Both the position numbers and the translations under genes were made by a program. Under the pieces are notes generated by a model. The model made no database searches, had not been told where the DNA came from, and saw only the letters and a program-made list of their open reading frames with translations. DNA of 64,000 nt from positions 85,293 through 149,292 of the forward strand of contig CAZFLD010000001.1 in the NCBI GenBank assembly GCA_964519835.1, in the 5' to 3' direction. Below are positions 23,307 to 31,441 of the stretch, one piece after another. Position 1 is the stretch's first letter. The number at the start of each line of letters is the position of its first letter. Source of the DNA: CAZFLD01 sp964519835 (GTDB lineage: Bacteria; Spirochaetota; Spirochaetia; DSM-27196; CAZFLD01).

Positions 23307-26039
23307 ATGAGCCACATCAAGGATCCGTTTCAAACGGTCCGTTCGCTTAGTGTAAACGGCCGGGACTATGCATACCACAGCCTGGACGCCCTGGCGGAGT
23401 CGGGCTTCCCCAATGTTCGTCGCTTTCCTCTCTCGATGAGGATTCTCCTGGAGTCGGTTCTCAGGAACTGCGACGGAACCGTTGTCACGGAAGATCATGT
23501 CAAGGAGCTTGCCGCCTACGATCCCGCCTCACCGGGTAATATCGAGACCCCGTTTCAGCCTGCCCGCGTTCTTCTGCAGGACTTTACCGGCGTGCCGTGC
23601 GTGGTCGACTTGGCGGCAATGCGAAGCGCAATGGCACGTATGGGAGGCGAACCCAAGACGATTAACCCCAAGCTCAAGGTAGATCTTGTTATCGACCATA
23701 GTGTTCAAGTGGATGTGTTTAACTCACCGGACGCCCTCAAGCAAAACGCCGAAATCGAGTTCCGAAGGAACCGCGAGCGTTACGAGTTCCTGCGCTGGGG
23801 ACAGCGCGCCCTCGAGAACTTTTCCGTAGTGCCGCCGGCAAGTGGCATTTGCCACCAGGTAAATCTCGAGTATTTGGGTAAGGTCGTGCAGATCGATGAG
23901 TCCGGCGACAAGCCCATTGCGTATGCCGACTCCCTGGTGGGCACCGATTCGCACACGCCGATGATAAACGGCCTCGGCGTACTCGGCTGGGGCGTTGGCG
24001 GCATAGAGGCGGAGGCGGCCATGCTCGGCCGGCCGATTTTTATGCTCGCGCCGGCAGTGGTAGGTGTGCGCCTCTCCGGAAGCCCGCGGCCGGGGACCAC
24101 CGCAACCGACCTGGTGCTCACGGTAACCGAGATGCTCCGGAAACACGGCGTCGTGGGTAAGTTTGTCGAGTTCTTCGGCGCCGGCCTGGCCTCGATGACG
24201 GTGCCCGACCGCGCCACCATCTCAAACATGGCGCCAGAATACGGCGCAACCATCGGCTACTTTCCCGTGGATCAGCAGACACTCGATTATCTGTACGCCA
24301 CCGGCCGCCCCGAAAATCTCATCGCGTTGGTCGAGGCCTTTGCCAAGGCCCAGGGCATCTACCGTGCGGACGCCGCCGATTCCACCACAGCAGCGCCACA
24401 GTACGAGATGGCGCTGGAGCTCGACCTCTCTACAGTCGAGCCGAGCGTGGCCGGCCCAAAGCGGCCCCAGGATCGAATCTCCCTCGCCAATCTCAAAGAT
24501 GAGTGGGCAAAGGTGTTGCGAGCACCGGTGAAGGATCGCGGCTTTGCCGTGAGCGAGGCGGATACCACCACCAAAGCGACGGTAAGTCTCAAAAACGGCG
24601 AAGTTTTCGACTTGACCCACGGCGATGTGGCGATCGCCGCCATTACGAGTTGCACCAACACCAGTAATCCCTCGGTGCTCTTGGGGGCCGGAATTCTGGC
24701 CAAAAAGGCGGTTGAACGGGGCCTGACAAAAAAGCCGGCCGTCAAGACGAGCTTTGCTCCAGGTTCGTTGGTGGTGACCGAGTATCTCATTCGGGCCGGT
24801 CTTATGGAGTACCTGGAAAAACTCGGCTTCTACCTCGTTGGTTACGGGTGTACTACGTGTATTGGAAACAGCGGTCCGCTTCCCGAAGAAATTGCTCGGG
24901 CCATCACCGACAACAGCATCGTTGCCGCGGGCGTGCTCTCCGGTAACCGGAACTTCGAGGGTCGTATTAATCCCCACACACAGGCGAATTTCTTGGCATC
25001 GCCGCCCCTTGTTGTTGCCTATGCCTTGGCCGGTACCGTTGACATCGACCTTACCAAGGATCCGATCGGCCGGGACAACAACGGGAAGCCGGTCTATCTC
25101 GCCGACGTTTGGCCCACGCGCGCGGAGCTCGACCAATACGTCAAAACGGCGCTCGATCGTGATGCGTTTATCGAGAGCTACTCCGGGCTCGAGGAGTCTA
25201 ATCCTGAGTGGAACAAGATCGAGCTGTCGGGCAGCGACCTATATCCGTGGAGTGACAAAAGCTCCTATGTTCAGGAGCCGCCGTTTTTTGTCGGCATGAG
25301 CAAAGAGGTCGCGGAGATAAGACCGATTGAGGCCGCCCGTGTGCTTGTTGTTGCGGGCGATAGTACCACTACCGACCACATCAGCCCCGCCGGGCCCATC
25401 GATCCCGACAGCCCGGCCGGCCGCTACCTGCAGGAACGAGGAATCGCCGTGACGGACTTCAACTCCTACGGAAGCCGTCGGGGCAACGACCGCGTTATGG
25501 TCCGCGGCACCTTTGCGAACATTCGATTCCGGAACCAGCTTACACCGGAGACGGAGGGGAGCTCGACAATCTACCATCCCACCGGTGAAAAAACCTCGAT
25601 CTTCGATGCGGCAATGCGCTACAAGGACGAGGGTACGCCGGTTATCGTCTTGGCGGGGAAGGACTACGGGATGGGATCGAGCCGTGACTGGGCCGCCAAG
25701 GGCGTGTCGCTCCTTGGTGTTCGCGCCGTAATCGCGGAGAGTTACGAACGGATCCACCGGAGCAACCTCGTGGGCATGGGAGTCTTGCCCCTGCAGTTCG
25801 AGGAAGGCCAAAGCCGTGAGACGCTGGGGCTAACGGGAAAAGAGACCTTTTTGATCAATGTGGACGAGGCGCTTACTCCGAAACAACTAGTGGGTGTTGT
25901 GGCGGTTGATGAGGCGGACAAAAAGACCGAGTTCAAGGCCCTGTGTCGGGTCGACAGTCCGGTGGAGGTCGACTACTACAAAAACGGCGGAATCCTGCAC
26001 GCCGTGCTCAGGCGCTTTGCCGCGGAGAGCAGGGCGTAG
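23307..26039 (+). CDS. acnA: Aconitate hydratase A
   Basis: 910 aa, normal for AcnA/IRP1-type aconitases. The [4Fe-4S] cysteines are in AITSCTNTSNP (about 450) and GCTTCIGNSG (about 515-525). The swivel domain includes DYGMGSSRDWAAKG near 790, with SRD substrate contacts. It isomerises citrate to isocitrate in the TCA cycle. AAGGAG lies before ATG 23307. A long 13-bp hairpin overlaps its stop codon. Confidence 0.96.
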   Translation: MSHIKDPFQTVRSLSVNGRDYAYHSLDALAESGFPNVRRFPLSMRILLESVLRNCDGTVVTEDHVKELAAYDPASPGNIETPFQPARVLLQDFTGVPCVVDLAAMRSAMARMGGEPKTINPKLKVDLVIDHSVQVDVFNSPDALKQNAEIEFRRNRERYEFLRWGQRALENFSVVPPASGICHQVNLEYLGKVVQIDESGDKPIAYADSLVGTDSHTPMINGLGVLGWGVGGIEAEAAMLGRPIFMLAPAVVGVRLSGSPRPGTTATDLVLTVTEMLRKHGVVGKFVEFFGAGLASMTVPDRATISNMAPEYGATIGYFPVDQQTLDYLYATGRPENLIALVEAFAKAQGIYRADAADSTTAAPQYEMALELDLSTVEPSVAGPKRPQDRISLANLKDEWAKVLRAPVKDRGFAVSEADTTTKATVSLKNGEVFDLTHGDVAIAAITSCTNTSNPSVLLGAGILAKKAVERGLTKKPAVKTSFAPGSLVVTEYLIRAGLMEYLEKLGFYLVGYGCTTCIGNSGPLPEEIARAITDNSIVAAGVLSGNRNFEGRINPHTQANFLASPPLVVAYALAGTVDIDLTKDPIGRDNNGKPVYLADVWPTRAELDQYVKTALDRDAFIESYSGLEESNPEWNKIELSGSDLYPWSDKSSYVQEPPFFVGMSKEVAEIRPIEAARVLVVAGDSTTTDHISPAGPIDPDSPAGRYLQERGIAVTDFNSYGSRRGNDRVMVRGTFANIRFRNQLTPETEGSSTIYHPTGEKTSIFDAAMRYKDEGTPVIVLAGKDYGMGSSRDWAAKGVSLLGVRAVIAESYERIHRSNLVGMGVLPLQFEEGQSRETLGLTGKETFLINVDEALTPKQLVGVVAVDEADKKTEFKALCRVDSPVEVDYYKNGGILHAVLRRFAAESRA

Positions 26040-26074
26040 AGCGCCGCCGGTGTCCTTCCGTGGCGCTCTACGCC
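26033..26074 (+). terminator. Hairpin overlapping the acnA stop codon
   Basis: A perfect 13-bp inverted repeat, GGCGTAGAGCGCC (26033-26045) with GGCGCTCTACGCC (26062-26074), and a 16-base loop. The TAG stop lies inside the left arm. There is no T-run afterwards. It probably marks the 3' end for acnA, and possibly for the convergent gene ending at 26098. Confidence 0.6.
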
Positions 26075-26097
26075 GTTCGTTCGCCCTCAGACCGCGC

Positions 26098-26952
26098 CTA
26101 TTTTTGCGTTTGCCGGTACCGCTGGTGCCGGCGCATCGCTTCCAGGAAGGTTGCGATAACGTCCACAAGCTCTCGGCAGTACTCGATACTAATCTCAAAG
26201 CGCCGAGTCTCGGGGTCTATGCCGTCCACGATGCCGTGGACGCTAAAGTCATAGTGGCGGTAGCTCAACTTGGCGTGGAGCGTACCGGCAACCGTAGGCC
26301 GGGTATCCGCGGGCGGCTCGAAGATAAGCCGGTCCGCCGCGATAGCGTAGATACCCAGACGACAGGGCTCGAGGCCCGCGCCGTGGACCTCGGCTACGGG
26401 ACTCAGGCCGAGAAGCTCCCGGAATCCGGGCGCGGCGAGCTTCATAAATCGGCCTTTGATGCCCGCGAAGAGCCCTTTTAGGCGGTCACCGTCACGCTCG
26501 TAATTCAAAAACATCTCTTCGTAGGCCGATGCTTCCGACCGAACACTCAGCTCAAAGACTCCGACTCCCTTGCGATTGGTAAGCTCGCCGACGCGCGTTA
26601 GATCGCCTCGAATGAGCATGGCCGACTGTTCCGATGTGTAGGAGGTGGCACAGGTAAGCGTCAACGTGACATGTTGGTCTTTAAAGCCGGCGAAAAAGTG
26701 AATCTCCTCGCTCGACAAGGCGCCAAGCAGCGTAACCCGGCTGTTTGCAAGGCGATAGGGAACGACCATCAGGCGGTAGTCTTTGAGAGTAAGGTAGGTT
26801 TGTGAGCGAGAGACACGCATCCGATGCATCACGTAGGGGGTGACCTGGATAGCGGATTTTGAATCGTCCTGGTTCACCTTGTTCCTGTCTTTGTCCGCGG
26901 GACCGTGCGACTGGAGTCGCTTGCCACTCGATCTGTTCACCGGGCCGGCCAT
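26098..26952 (-). CDS. Unknown 284-aa protein, possibly PilZ-like
   Basis: Not securely recognised. The N-terminal ~30 residues are polar and disordered. The rest alternates beta-strand-like segments (YLTLKDYRLMVVPYRL, TRRFEISIEY), and the C-terminus is helical. The pattern (regulatory beta-barrel domains without catalytic motifs) recalls PilZ-containing proteins of spirochaetes, but I cannot identify the RxxxR and D/NxSxxG pair clearly. Its ATG overlaps the neuB stop region by 16 bases, so it is translated with that operon. Confidence 0.6.
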   Translation of the reverse strand: MAGPVNRSSGKRLQSHGPADKDRNKVNQDDSKSAIQVTPYVMHRMRVSRSQTYLTLKDYRLMVVPYRLANSRVTLLGALSSEEIHFFAGFKDQHVTLTLTCATSYTSEQSAMLIRGDLTRVGELTNRKGVGVFELSVRSEASAYEEMFLNYERDGDRLKGLFAGIKGRFMKLAAPGFRELLGLSPVAEVHGAGLEPCRLGIYAIAADRLIFEPPADTRPTVAGTLHAKLSYRHYDFSVHGIVDGIDPETRRFEISIEYCRELVDVIATFLEAMRRHQRYRQTQK

Positions 26953-28055
26953 GGCGCTCCCTTCTGCTCGAACGGGCGATCAACAATATCGTCCCATACA
27001 ATCCCGTCGCCTTTGCGCACATCCCGTTGCAGCTTTACTCCGACAATTGCCTCCGCGTACTCGGGGTGCAGCCCGGGACGAAGGTTTTTCTCGCTGCGTA
27101 CCACAACGACGTCCGAAGCTTCGATCCTGTTTCCCGCCGCGAGGTCGCGAACGGCGTGAATGCTCCGGTTTGTTCGCCCGTAGTTCTGAGCCTCGGCCTC
27201 GGGCAACTGCTTTGTGCCCGTGCCGCGAATAGCGGTCACGCGGTCTTTGCCGAGCATATCGACAACGGCCGCCCGCCGGTCTGTTGCATCTTCAACCAGC
27301 CGAACCGCCTCCACCATCCGCGCAAAGCCACCCGGGTCCAGGGCCACCGGATCATCAAGTCCACCTCCGCCTTGATCAAGAGTGAGGTGTTTCTCAATCA
27401 TGATCGCCCCTTCCGCTGCCGCTACGGCCGGTACCGCGGTGGGGTGAAGACTGTGGTCACTCACGCCGACAGGCACTCCCAACAACAAAGATAAAGGCGA
27501 GATCACGGCCAGATTGTAGGCAGACTCCGGCGCCGGGTATACCGTGACACAGTGCAACAGCGTTATAGCCCCGCGTCCAAGCACCCCCAACGCAGATTCA
27601 ATATCCCCAAGTCTGGATACGCCTGATGAGATTATAATTGACCTTGATTGGTCATGCAAAAAGATTCGTTTAATATTTTTTAGCAAAGGAATGTGATTCA
27701 GCTCCGGTGAGGCGACTTTGAGGCGCCGTACGCCGAGAGACGCGATGTCCAAAAGGGATTTGGCCCCAAAGACCGAGCACAGGAACTCGATACCGATTTC
27801 GTCGCAGTATTCCGCTATTGCCTCGAAAAAGGACACATCTTTTTCGAGGCTGCGAAATCGGGAGTGGAGCGGCACACTGCCACTCGGAAGGGCGACCTCG
27901 CCGGTGGCCGGGTGAACGATCTCGTCTGCAATAACGTGCTGGAACTTGACAACATCGGCACCCGCGTCGCGCGCCGCCTTACACAGCGCAAAGGCGGTGT
28001 CACGGCTACCACCGTGGGCGGTACCGGCCTCGGCGACGATGGTTACCGGGGTCAT
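26937..28055 (-). CDS. neuB: NeuB-family sialic acid synthase (N-acetylneuraminate/legionaminate/pseudaminate synthase)
   Basis: 372 aa. The N-terminal TIM-barrel carries AEAGTAHGG, VKFQHV and FLCSVFG, with SDHS and EKHLTLD motifs further on. A C-terminal SAF (antifreeze-like) domain begins near 300. It condenses phosphoenolpyruvate with a hexosamine to make a nonulosonic acid, commonly used for surface or flagellin glycosylation. No other nonulosonate gene is nearby. The ATG overlaps the serS stop (ATGA). Which sugar is made cannot be decided from sequence. Confidence 0.87.
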   Translation of the reverse strand: MTPVTIVAEAGTAHGGSRDTAFALCKAARDAGADVVKFQHVIADEIVHPATGEVALPSGSVPLHSRFRSLEKDVSFFEAIAEYCDEIGIEFLCSVFGAKSLLDIASLGVRRLKVASPELNHIPLLKNIKRIFLHDQSRSIIISSGVSRLGDIESALGVLGRGAITLLHCVTVYPAPESAYNLAVISPLSLLLGVPVGVSDHSLHPTAVPAVAAAEGAIMIEKHLTLDQGGGGLDDPVALDPGGFARMVEAVRLVEDATDRRAAVVDMLGKDRVTAIRGTGTKQLPEAEAQNYGRTNRSIHAVRDLAAGNRIEASDVVVVRSEKNLRPGLHPEYAEAIVGVKLQRDVRKGDGIVWDDIVDRPFEQKGAPWPAR

Positions 28056-29332
28056 GGGTCGGAGCCGATCGCCTCAAAGCCAAGGTACGGCACAAGCATC
28101 TCGGGCATGCGGACGGAGCCATCCGGTTGTTGGTAGTTTTCGAGAATCGACACAATCGCTCGGCTTACCGCTACGGCGGTGCCGTTGAGCATGTGAAGGG
28201 GAGCTACCTTTCCATCTGGGGCGCGATACCGCACCGAGAGACGTCGTGCTTGGTAGTCCGTACAGTTCGACGCACTCGTGACCTCGCCGTAGCTTCCATT
28301 CTCACCGCGGCCCGGCATCCATGCTTCGATGTCGAACTTGCGATACGCCGGCCCGCCGAGGTCGCCGGTGCAGGTGTCGACGATCCTATACGCGATCCCC
28401 AAGCCCCCGTACACCTCTTCTTCTAAAGCGAGAATCTCCTCGAGCATTGTTTCCGATGCCTCGGGCTCGACAAAGGCAAACAGCTCGACTTTGGTAAACT
28501 GGTGGACCCGATACAAGCCCCGAGAGTATTGCCCGGCGGCGCCGGCCTCCCGGCGGAAGCAGTGGGAAAGGCCTGCCATCTTAATCGGAAGTCTTTGGGC
28601 GTCCAAGATGCTGTCCGCGTGGTAGGCCCCGAGGGTAATCTCCGCCGTGCCGATCAGACACGTGTCGGTGTCCTCCACTCCGTAGATATTCGACTCCGCG
28701 CCCCGAGGGTTGAATCCTATGCCTTCGATGATCTCCGTCCTTGCTATGTCCGGCGTGATATGGGGCAAAAAGCCGTGTTTCTGGGCGATGTCCATAGCGT
28801 AGCGGATCAAAGCGAGCTCGAGATACACCGCCTTGCCGCGGAGATAGTAATACTTGGCACCGGAGACCTTTGCAGCCGTCTCGAAGTCGATGATGCCGAG
28901 CGCTTCCGCGAGCTCGACGTGGTCTTTGGGTTCAAAATCAAACGTCGGCGGCCGGCCCACCCGGCGAATCTCTACGTTGTCCGATTCTTCTCTGCCCACG
29001 GGGGCATCGGGATGGCTTATGTTCGGGATGAGCTTTGCCGTCGCGTCGAGCTCCGCCTCGGTTTCGCTCAAGCGGGTTTCCAAAGAGGCTAGTTGTTCTT
29101 TTAGCTCGCGGCCTTCAGCAATCAGCGTAGTGCGATGCTGCTGCTCTATCGTACCCTTCATCTGCTTGGCGTTTTTGTTGCGGTGCTGTCTGAGGCTTTC
29201 GATCTGCTGGAGCATCGTATTGCGGGAGTCGTACAGCGCGGCCACGCGGGATACATCCACGCTTACATTGCGGTTATTGCAGTTCCTTTGGACGGCGTCT
29301 ACGTTGTCGCGAATGAATCTAAGATCGAGCAT
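28052..29332 (-). CDS. serS: Seryl-tRNA synthetase
   Basis: 426 aa, normal length. The N-terminal antiparallel coiled coil (about 30-105; LRQHRNKNAKQMKG) binds tRNA-Ser. The class II core has motif 2 in CFRREAGAAGQYSRGLYRVHQF and motif 3 in NGTAVAVSRAIVSILEN. It charges tRNA-Ser and tRNA-Sec. The ATG start is at 29332. It is in a run with proC upstream and neuB downstream. Confidence 0.97.
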   Translation of the reverse strand: MLDLRFIRDNVDAVQRNCNNRNVSVDVSRVAALYDSRNTMLQQIESLRQHRNKNAKQMKGTIEQQHRTTLIAEGRELKEQLASLETRLSETEAELDATAKLIPNISHPDAPVGREESDNVEIRRVGRPPTFDFEPKDHVELAEALGIIDFETAAKVSGAKYYYLRGKAVYLELALIRYAMDIAQKHGFLPHITPDIARTEIIEGIGFNPRGAESNIYGVEDTDTCLIGTAEITLGAYHADSILDAQRLPIKMAGLSHCFRREAGAAGQYSRGLYRVHQFTKVELFAFVEPEASETMLEEILALEEEVYGGLGIAYRIVDTCTGDLGGPAYRKFDIEAWMPGRGENGSYGEVTSASNCTDYQARRLSVRYRAPDGKVAPLHMLNGTAVAVSRAIVSILENYQQPDGSVRMPEMLVPYLGFEAIGSDP

Positions 29333-29341
29333 TGTGCAATA

Positions 29342-30157
29342 TTAGCCACTACCCGAGGCGCTTTCAACCAGCTCTTTCTCGAGTTCGGCCGCCCGTCCGG
29401 CGGCACGCATGACCGCTTCCACAACGGTCCCGGTAAAGCCGCGCTCCTCGAGTACGGTAAGCCCCTCGATGGTGGTTCCCGCAGGCGAAGCCACGCGTGA
29501 GGCATAGTCGCTTGGGTGGATACCGGTCCTCCGGAGGGCCGTGGCGGCTCCTTCTACCACATCCAAGGCCATGCCGAGGGCCTGTGGATAGGCAATCCCG
29601 GCCCGGGTCCCGCCGAGGGCCAACCCGTGAATAAAGGAAAAGACAAAGGCGATTCCGGAGCCCGATATACCCGTCACCGCCGGAATGTTGCTTTCCGGGA
29701 CCACCGTGACCGACCCCAAGGAGGCGGCAACCTCCTGTGCCGCTTCCCGCAGTGCCTCCCCGGCTTCTTCGGCAAACGAGAGTCCGACGGCGGCCTTCCC
29801 AAAGGCGCCGGCAAGATTCGGCATGATCCGCGCTACTTGGCTTGTGTAGCAGACCTGGGATATTAGGGTGATCGGCACCCCGGCCATAACCGAAATGACA
29901 GGCCGATCGCGAAAAAGAAGTCCGAACACCGCCGCCATTGCCAGGAAGTCCTGGGGTTTTACGGCCAAGATGGTCGTTGCATTCTCGATGGCGGCTTGTT
30001 CCGGCGACACGGCTACTTGGTGGCCGGCCTTGGCGGCTCCCGCGACACGATCGGGATCTTTCTCCACAACCGTGGTCTCCGCACCGGCGGCGCGAATCCC
30101 GTCCGCAATAACAGATCCCATGTTGCCGTAGCCTACAATAATCGCCTTGGTAGTCAT
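29342..30157 (-). CDS. proC: Pyrroline-5-carboxylate reductase
   Basis: 271 aa. The N-terminal Rossmann motif GYGNMG is at residues 9-14. The conserved C-terminal segment (VASPAGTTIEGLTVLEERGF) matches the PROSITE-type P5CR signature. It catalyses the last step of proline synthesis with NAD(P)H. The stop is nine bases before the serS start, so they share a transcript. Confidence 0.95.
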   Translation of the reverse strand: MTTKAIIVGYGNMGSVIADGIRAAGAETTVVEKDPDRVAGAAKAGHQVAVSPEQAAIENATTILAVKPQDFLAMAAVFGLLFRDRPVISVMAGVPITLISQVCYTSQVARIMPNLAGAFGKAAVGLSFAEEAGEALREAAQEVAASLGSVTVVPESNIPAVTGISGSGIAFVFSFIHGLALGGTRAGIAYPQALGMALDVVEGAATALRRTGIHPSDYASRVASPAGTTIEGLTVLEERGFTGTVVEAVMRAAGRAAELEKELVESASGSG

Positions 30158-30251
30158 GGAGCGTATTCTACGCCGCGCGAAACGGACTGGTCCAGGTGAG
30201 GCGGTACCAAGAGTGCTGCCGGAGCGCCCCCCAAACTCGCGGGAGCGACAC

Positions 30252-30806
30252 CTACACCATTCCAGGAAACCCGCGCCGCCTTAGTGCCTCGTAGACAACA
30301 ATGGCGACGGTGTTCGAGAGGTTGAGCGACCGCCTCTCCGGGAGCATAGGAATCCGCACACAACGATCCGGGTGTTGGTCCCGGATCCATGGAGGAAGGC
30401 CGGTGCTCTCCTTTCCGAACACGACGTGGACGCCGGCCGGATAAGCAGCGTCGGTGTACGGACGGACGGCGTGTTTGGTCGTGAATACACACAAGTCGGG
30501 GTCCGTCGATGCCAAGTACGACTCCAGGGACTTATGCTCGGTCAATGTGAGGTGAGGCCAGTAGTCGAGGCCCGCACGCTTTACGTATCTGTCGCTGAGG
30601 GAAAAGCCCAAGGGGTGAACAAGGTGAAGGTGAGCGCCGACAACGGCACAGGTGCGGGCGACGTTGCCGGCGTTTTGTGGAATCTCCGGCTCGACGAGAA
30701 CAACGTGCACCGGGACGGTGCCCGGGTCGCCCTGGGCGAGACGGGATGGTCCTACCTCCACGTCGCTGTCCAGGACAGACGGCGTTTCCTTGTCCGAGCC
30801 GTTCAC
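30252..30806 (-). CDS. trmL: tRNA (cytidine/uridine-34-2'-O)-methyltransferase
   Basis: 184 aa. The SPOUT-fold motifs are EPEIPQNAGNVART (about 38-51), FGKESTGLP (about 128) and RSLNLSNTVAIVVYEALRR at the C-terminus, which form the SAM-binding knot. It methylates the wobble nucleotide of leucine tRNAs. About 30 N-terminal residues have no counterpart in E. coli TrmL; a GTG at codon 33 could be the true start. The annotated GTG (30806) lies just after the tpx stop. Confidence 0.9.
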   Translation of the reverse strand: MNGSDKETPSVLDSDVEVGPSRLAQGDPGTVPVHVVLVEPEIPQNAGNVARTCAVVGAHLHLVHPLGFSLSDRYVKRAGLDYWPHLTLTEHKSLESYLASTDPDLCVFTTKHAVRPYTDAAYPAGVHVVFGKESTGLPPWIRDQHPDRCVRIPMLPERRSLNLSNTVAIVVYEALRRRGFPGMV

Positions 30807-30808
30807 GA

Positions 30809-31309
30809 TTACGTAACGGCGGAGAGTGCCTTCTCGTAGTCCGGCTCTTGGGCAATCTCCGGAACGAGCTCGGTGTAAACAACGGTGTTGTTCTCATCAA
30901 GAACAACAACGGCGCGTCCCAAGACTCCCGCCATCGGGCCGTCGGCAATCTCGATGCCGTAGTCCTTGCCAAAGCTCTTGTCGCGAAGCATCGAAAGGGC
31001 TTCAACATTCTTGATGCCCTCGACCTCACAGAACCGAGCCTGCGCGAAGGGCAGGTCCGCGCTTATGGTGAGAACCGCGGTGTTGTTGAGCTTAGATGCC
31101 TCTTTGTTGAAACGACGGGCGCTGGCAGCGCACACACCGGTATCGAGGCTGGGAACGATGTTAAGGATCTTTTTTTTGCCGGCGTACGTGTCCAGGCCGA
31201 CGTCGGAAAGGTCCGACTTTGTCAGACGAAAATCGGGAGCGGGGCTGCCGTTTGCCGGCAACTCGCCGGTAGTATGGATTGGTGTTCCCTTGAGAGTTAT
31301 CTGGGCCAT
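30809..31309 (-). CDS. tpx: Thiol peroxidase
   Basis: 166 aa. The peroxidatic Cys60 is in PSLDTGVCAAS and the resolving Cys94 is in ARFCEVEG, the atypical 2-Cys arrangement of Tpx (C61/C95 in E. coli). It reduces H2O2 and alkyl peroxides using thioredoxin. A strong GAGGAGG precedes ATG 31309. It is first in a run with trmL, proC, serS and neuB. Confidence 0.96.
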   Translation of the reverse strand: MAQITLKGTPIHTTGELPANGSPAPDFRLTKSDLSDVGLDTYAGKKKILNIVPSLDTGVCAASARRFNKEASKLNNTAVLTISADLPFAQARFCEVEGIKNVEALSMLRDKSFGKDYGIEIADGPMAGVLGRAVVVLDENNTVVYTELVPEIAQEPDYEKALSAVT

Positions 31310-31333
31310 ATTATCCTCCTCGTGTGGATTTAA

Positions 31334-31360
31334 CGATGTTTACCGTAAAAGTAACCATCG
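31334..31360. promoter_or_regulatory. Near-perfect inverted repeat upstream of tpx
   Basis: CGATGTTTAC (31334-31343) and GTAACCATCG (31351-31360) pair at nine of ten positions with a 7-base spacer. A TTTAC-C-GTAAA dyad is nested inside (31339-31349). It lies 24-50 bases before the tpx ATG, as expected for an operator or leader hairpin. No known regulator is assigned. Confidence 0.5.
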
Positions 31361-31365
31361 CGATC

Positions 31366-31440
31366 GCCACCGGCTACTCCGCCACCGGCTACTCCGCCAC
31401 CGGCTACTCCGCCACCGGCTACTCCGCCACCGGCTACTGT
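31366..31440. repeat. 15-bp minisatellite, five copies
   Basis: The unit GCCACCGGCTACTCC is repeated at 31366, 31381, 31396, 31411 and 31426 (the last copy ends TGT). It lies immediately after the relA stop (31442) and ahead of tpx. On the minus strand one frame would read a Val-Ala-Gly3 repeat, but no start or stop makes it a gene. Confidence 0.95.
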
Positions 31441-31441
31441 G

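Noticed and set aside
24222..25136. A 304-residue minus-strand open frame inside acnA
   Set aside because: It lies wholly inside the very well conserved aconitase; it is a codon-bias shadow.
31366..31440. The five-copy 15-bp repeat as a CRISPR array
   Set aside because: There are no spacers; units are directly adjacent and only 15 bp. No cas gene is nearby.
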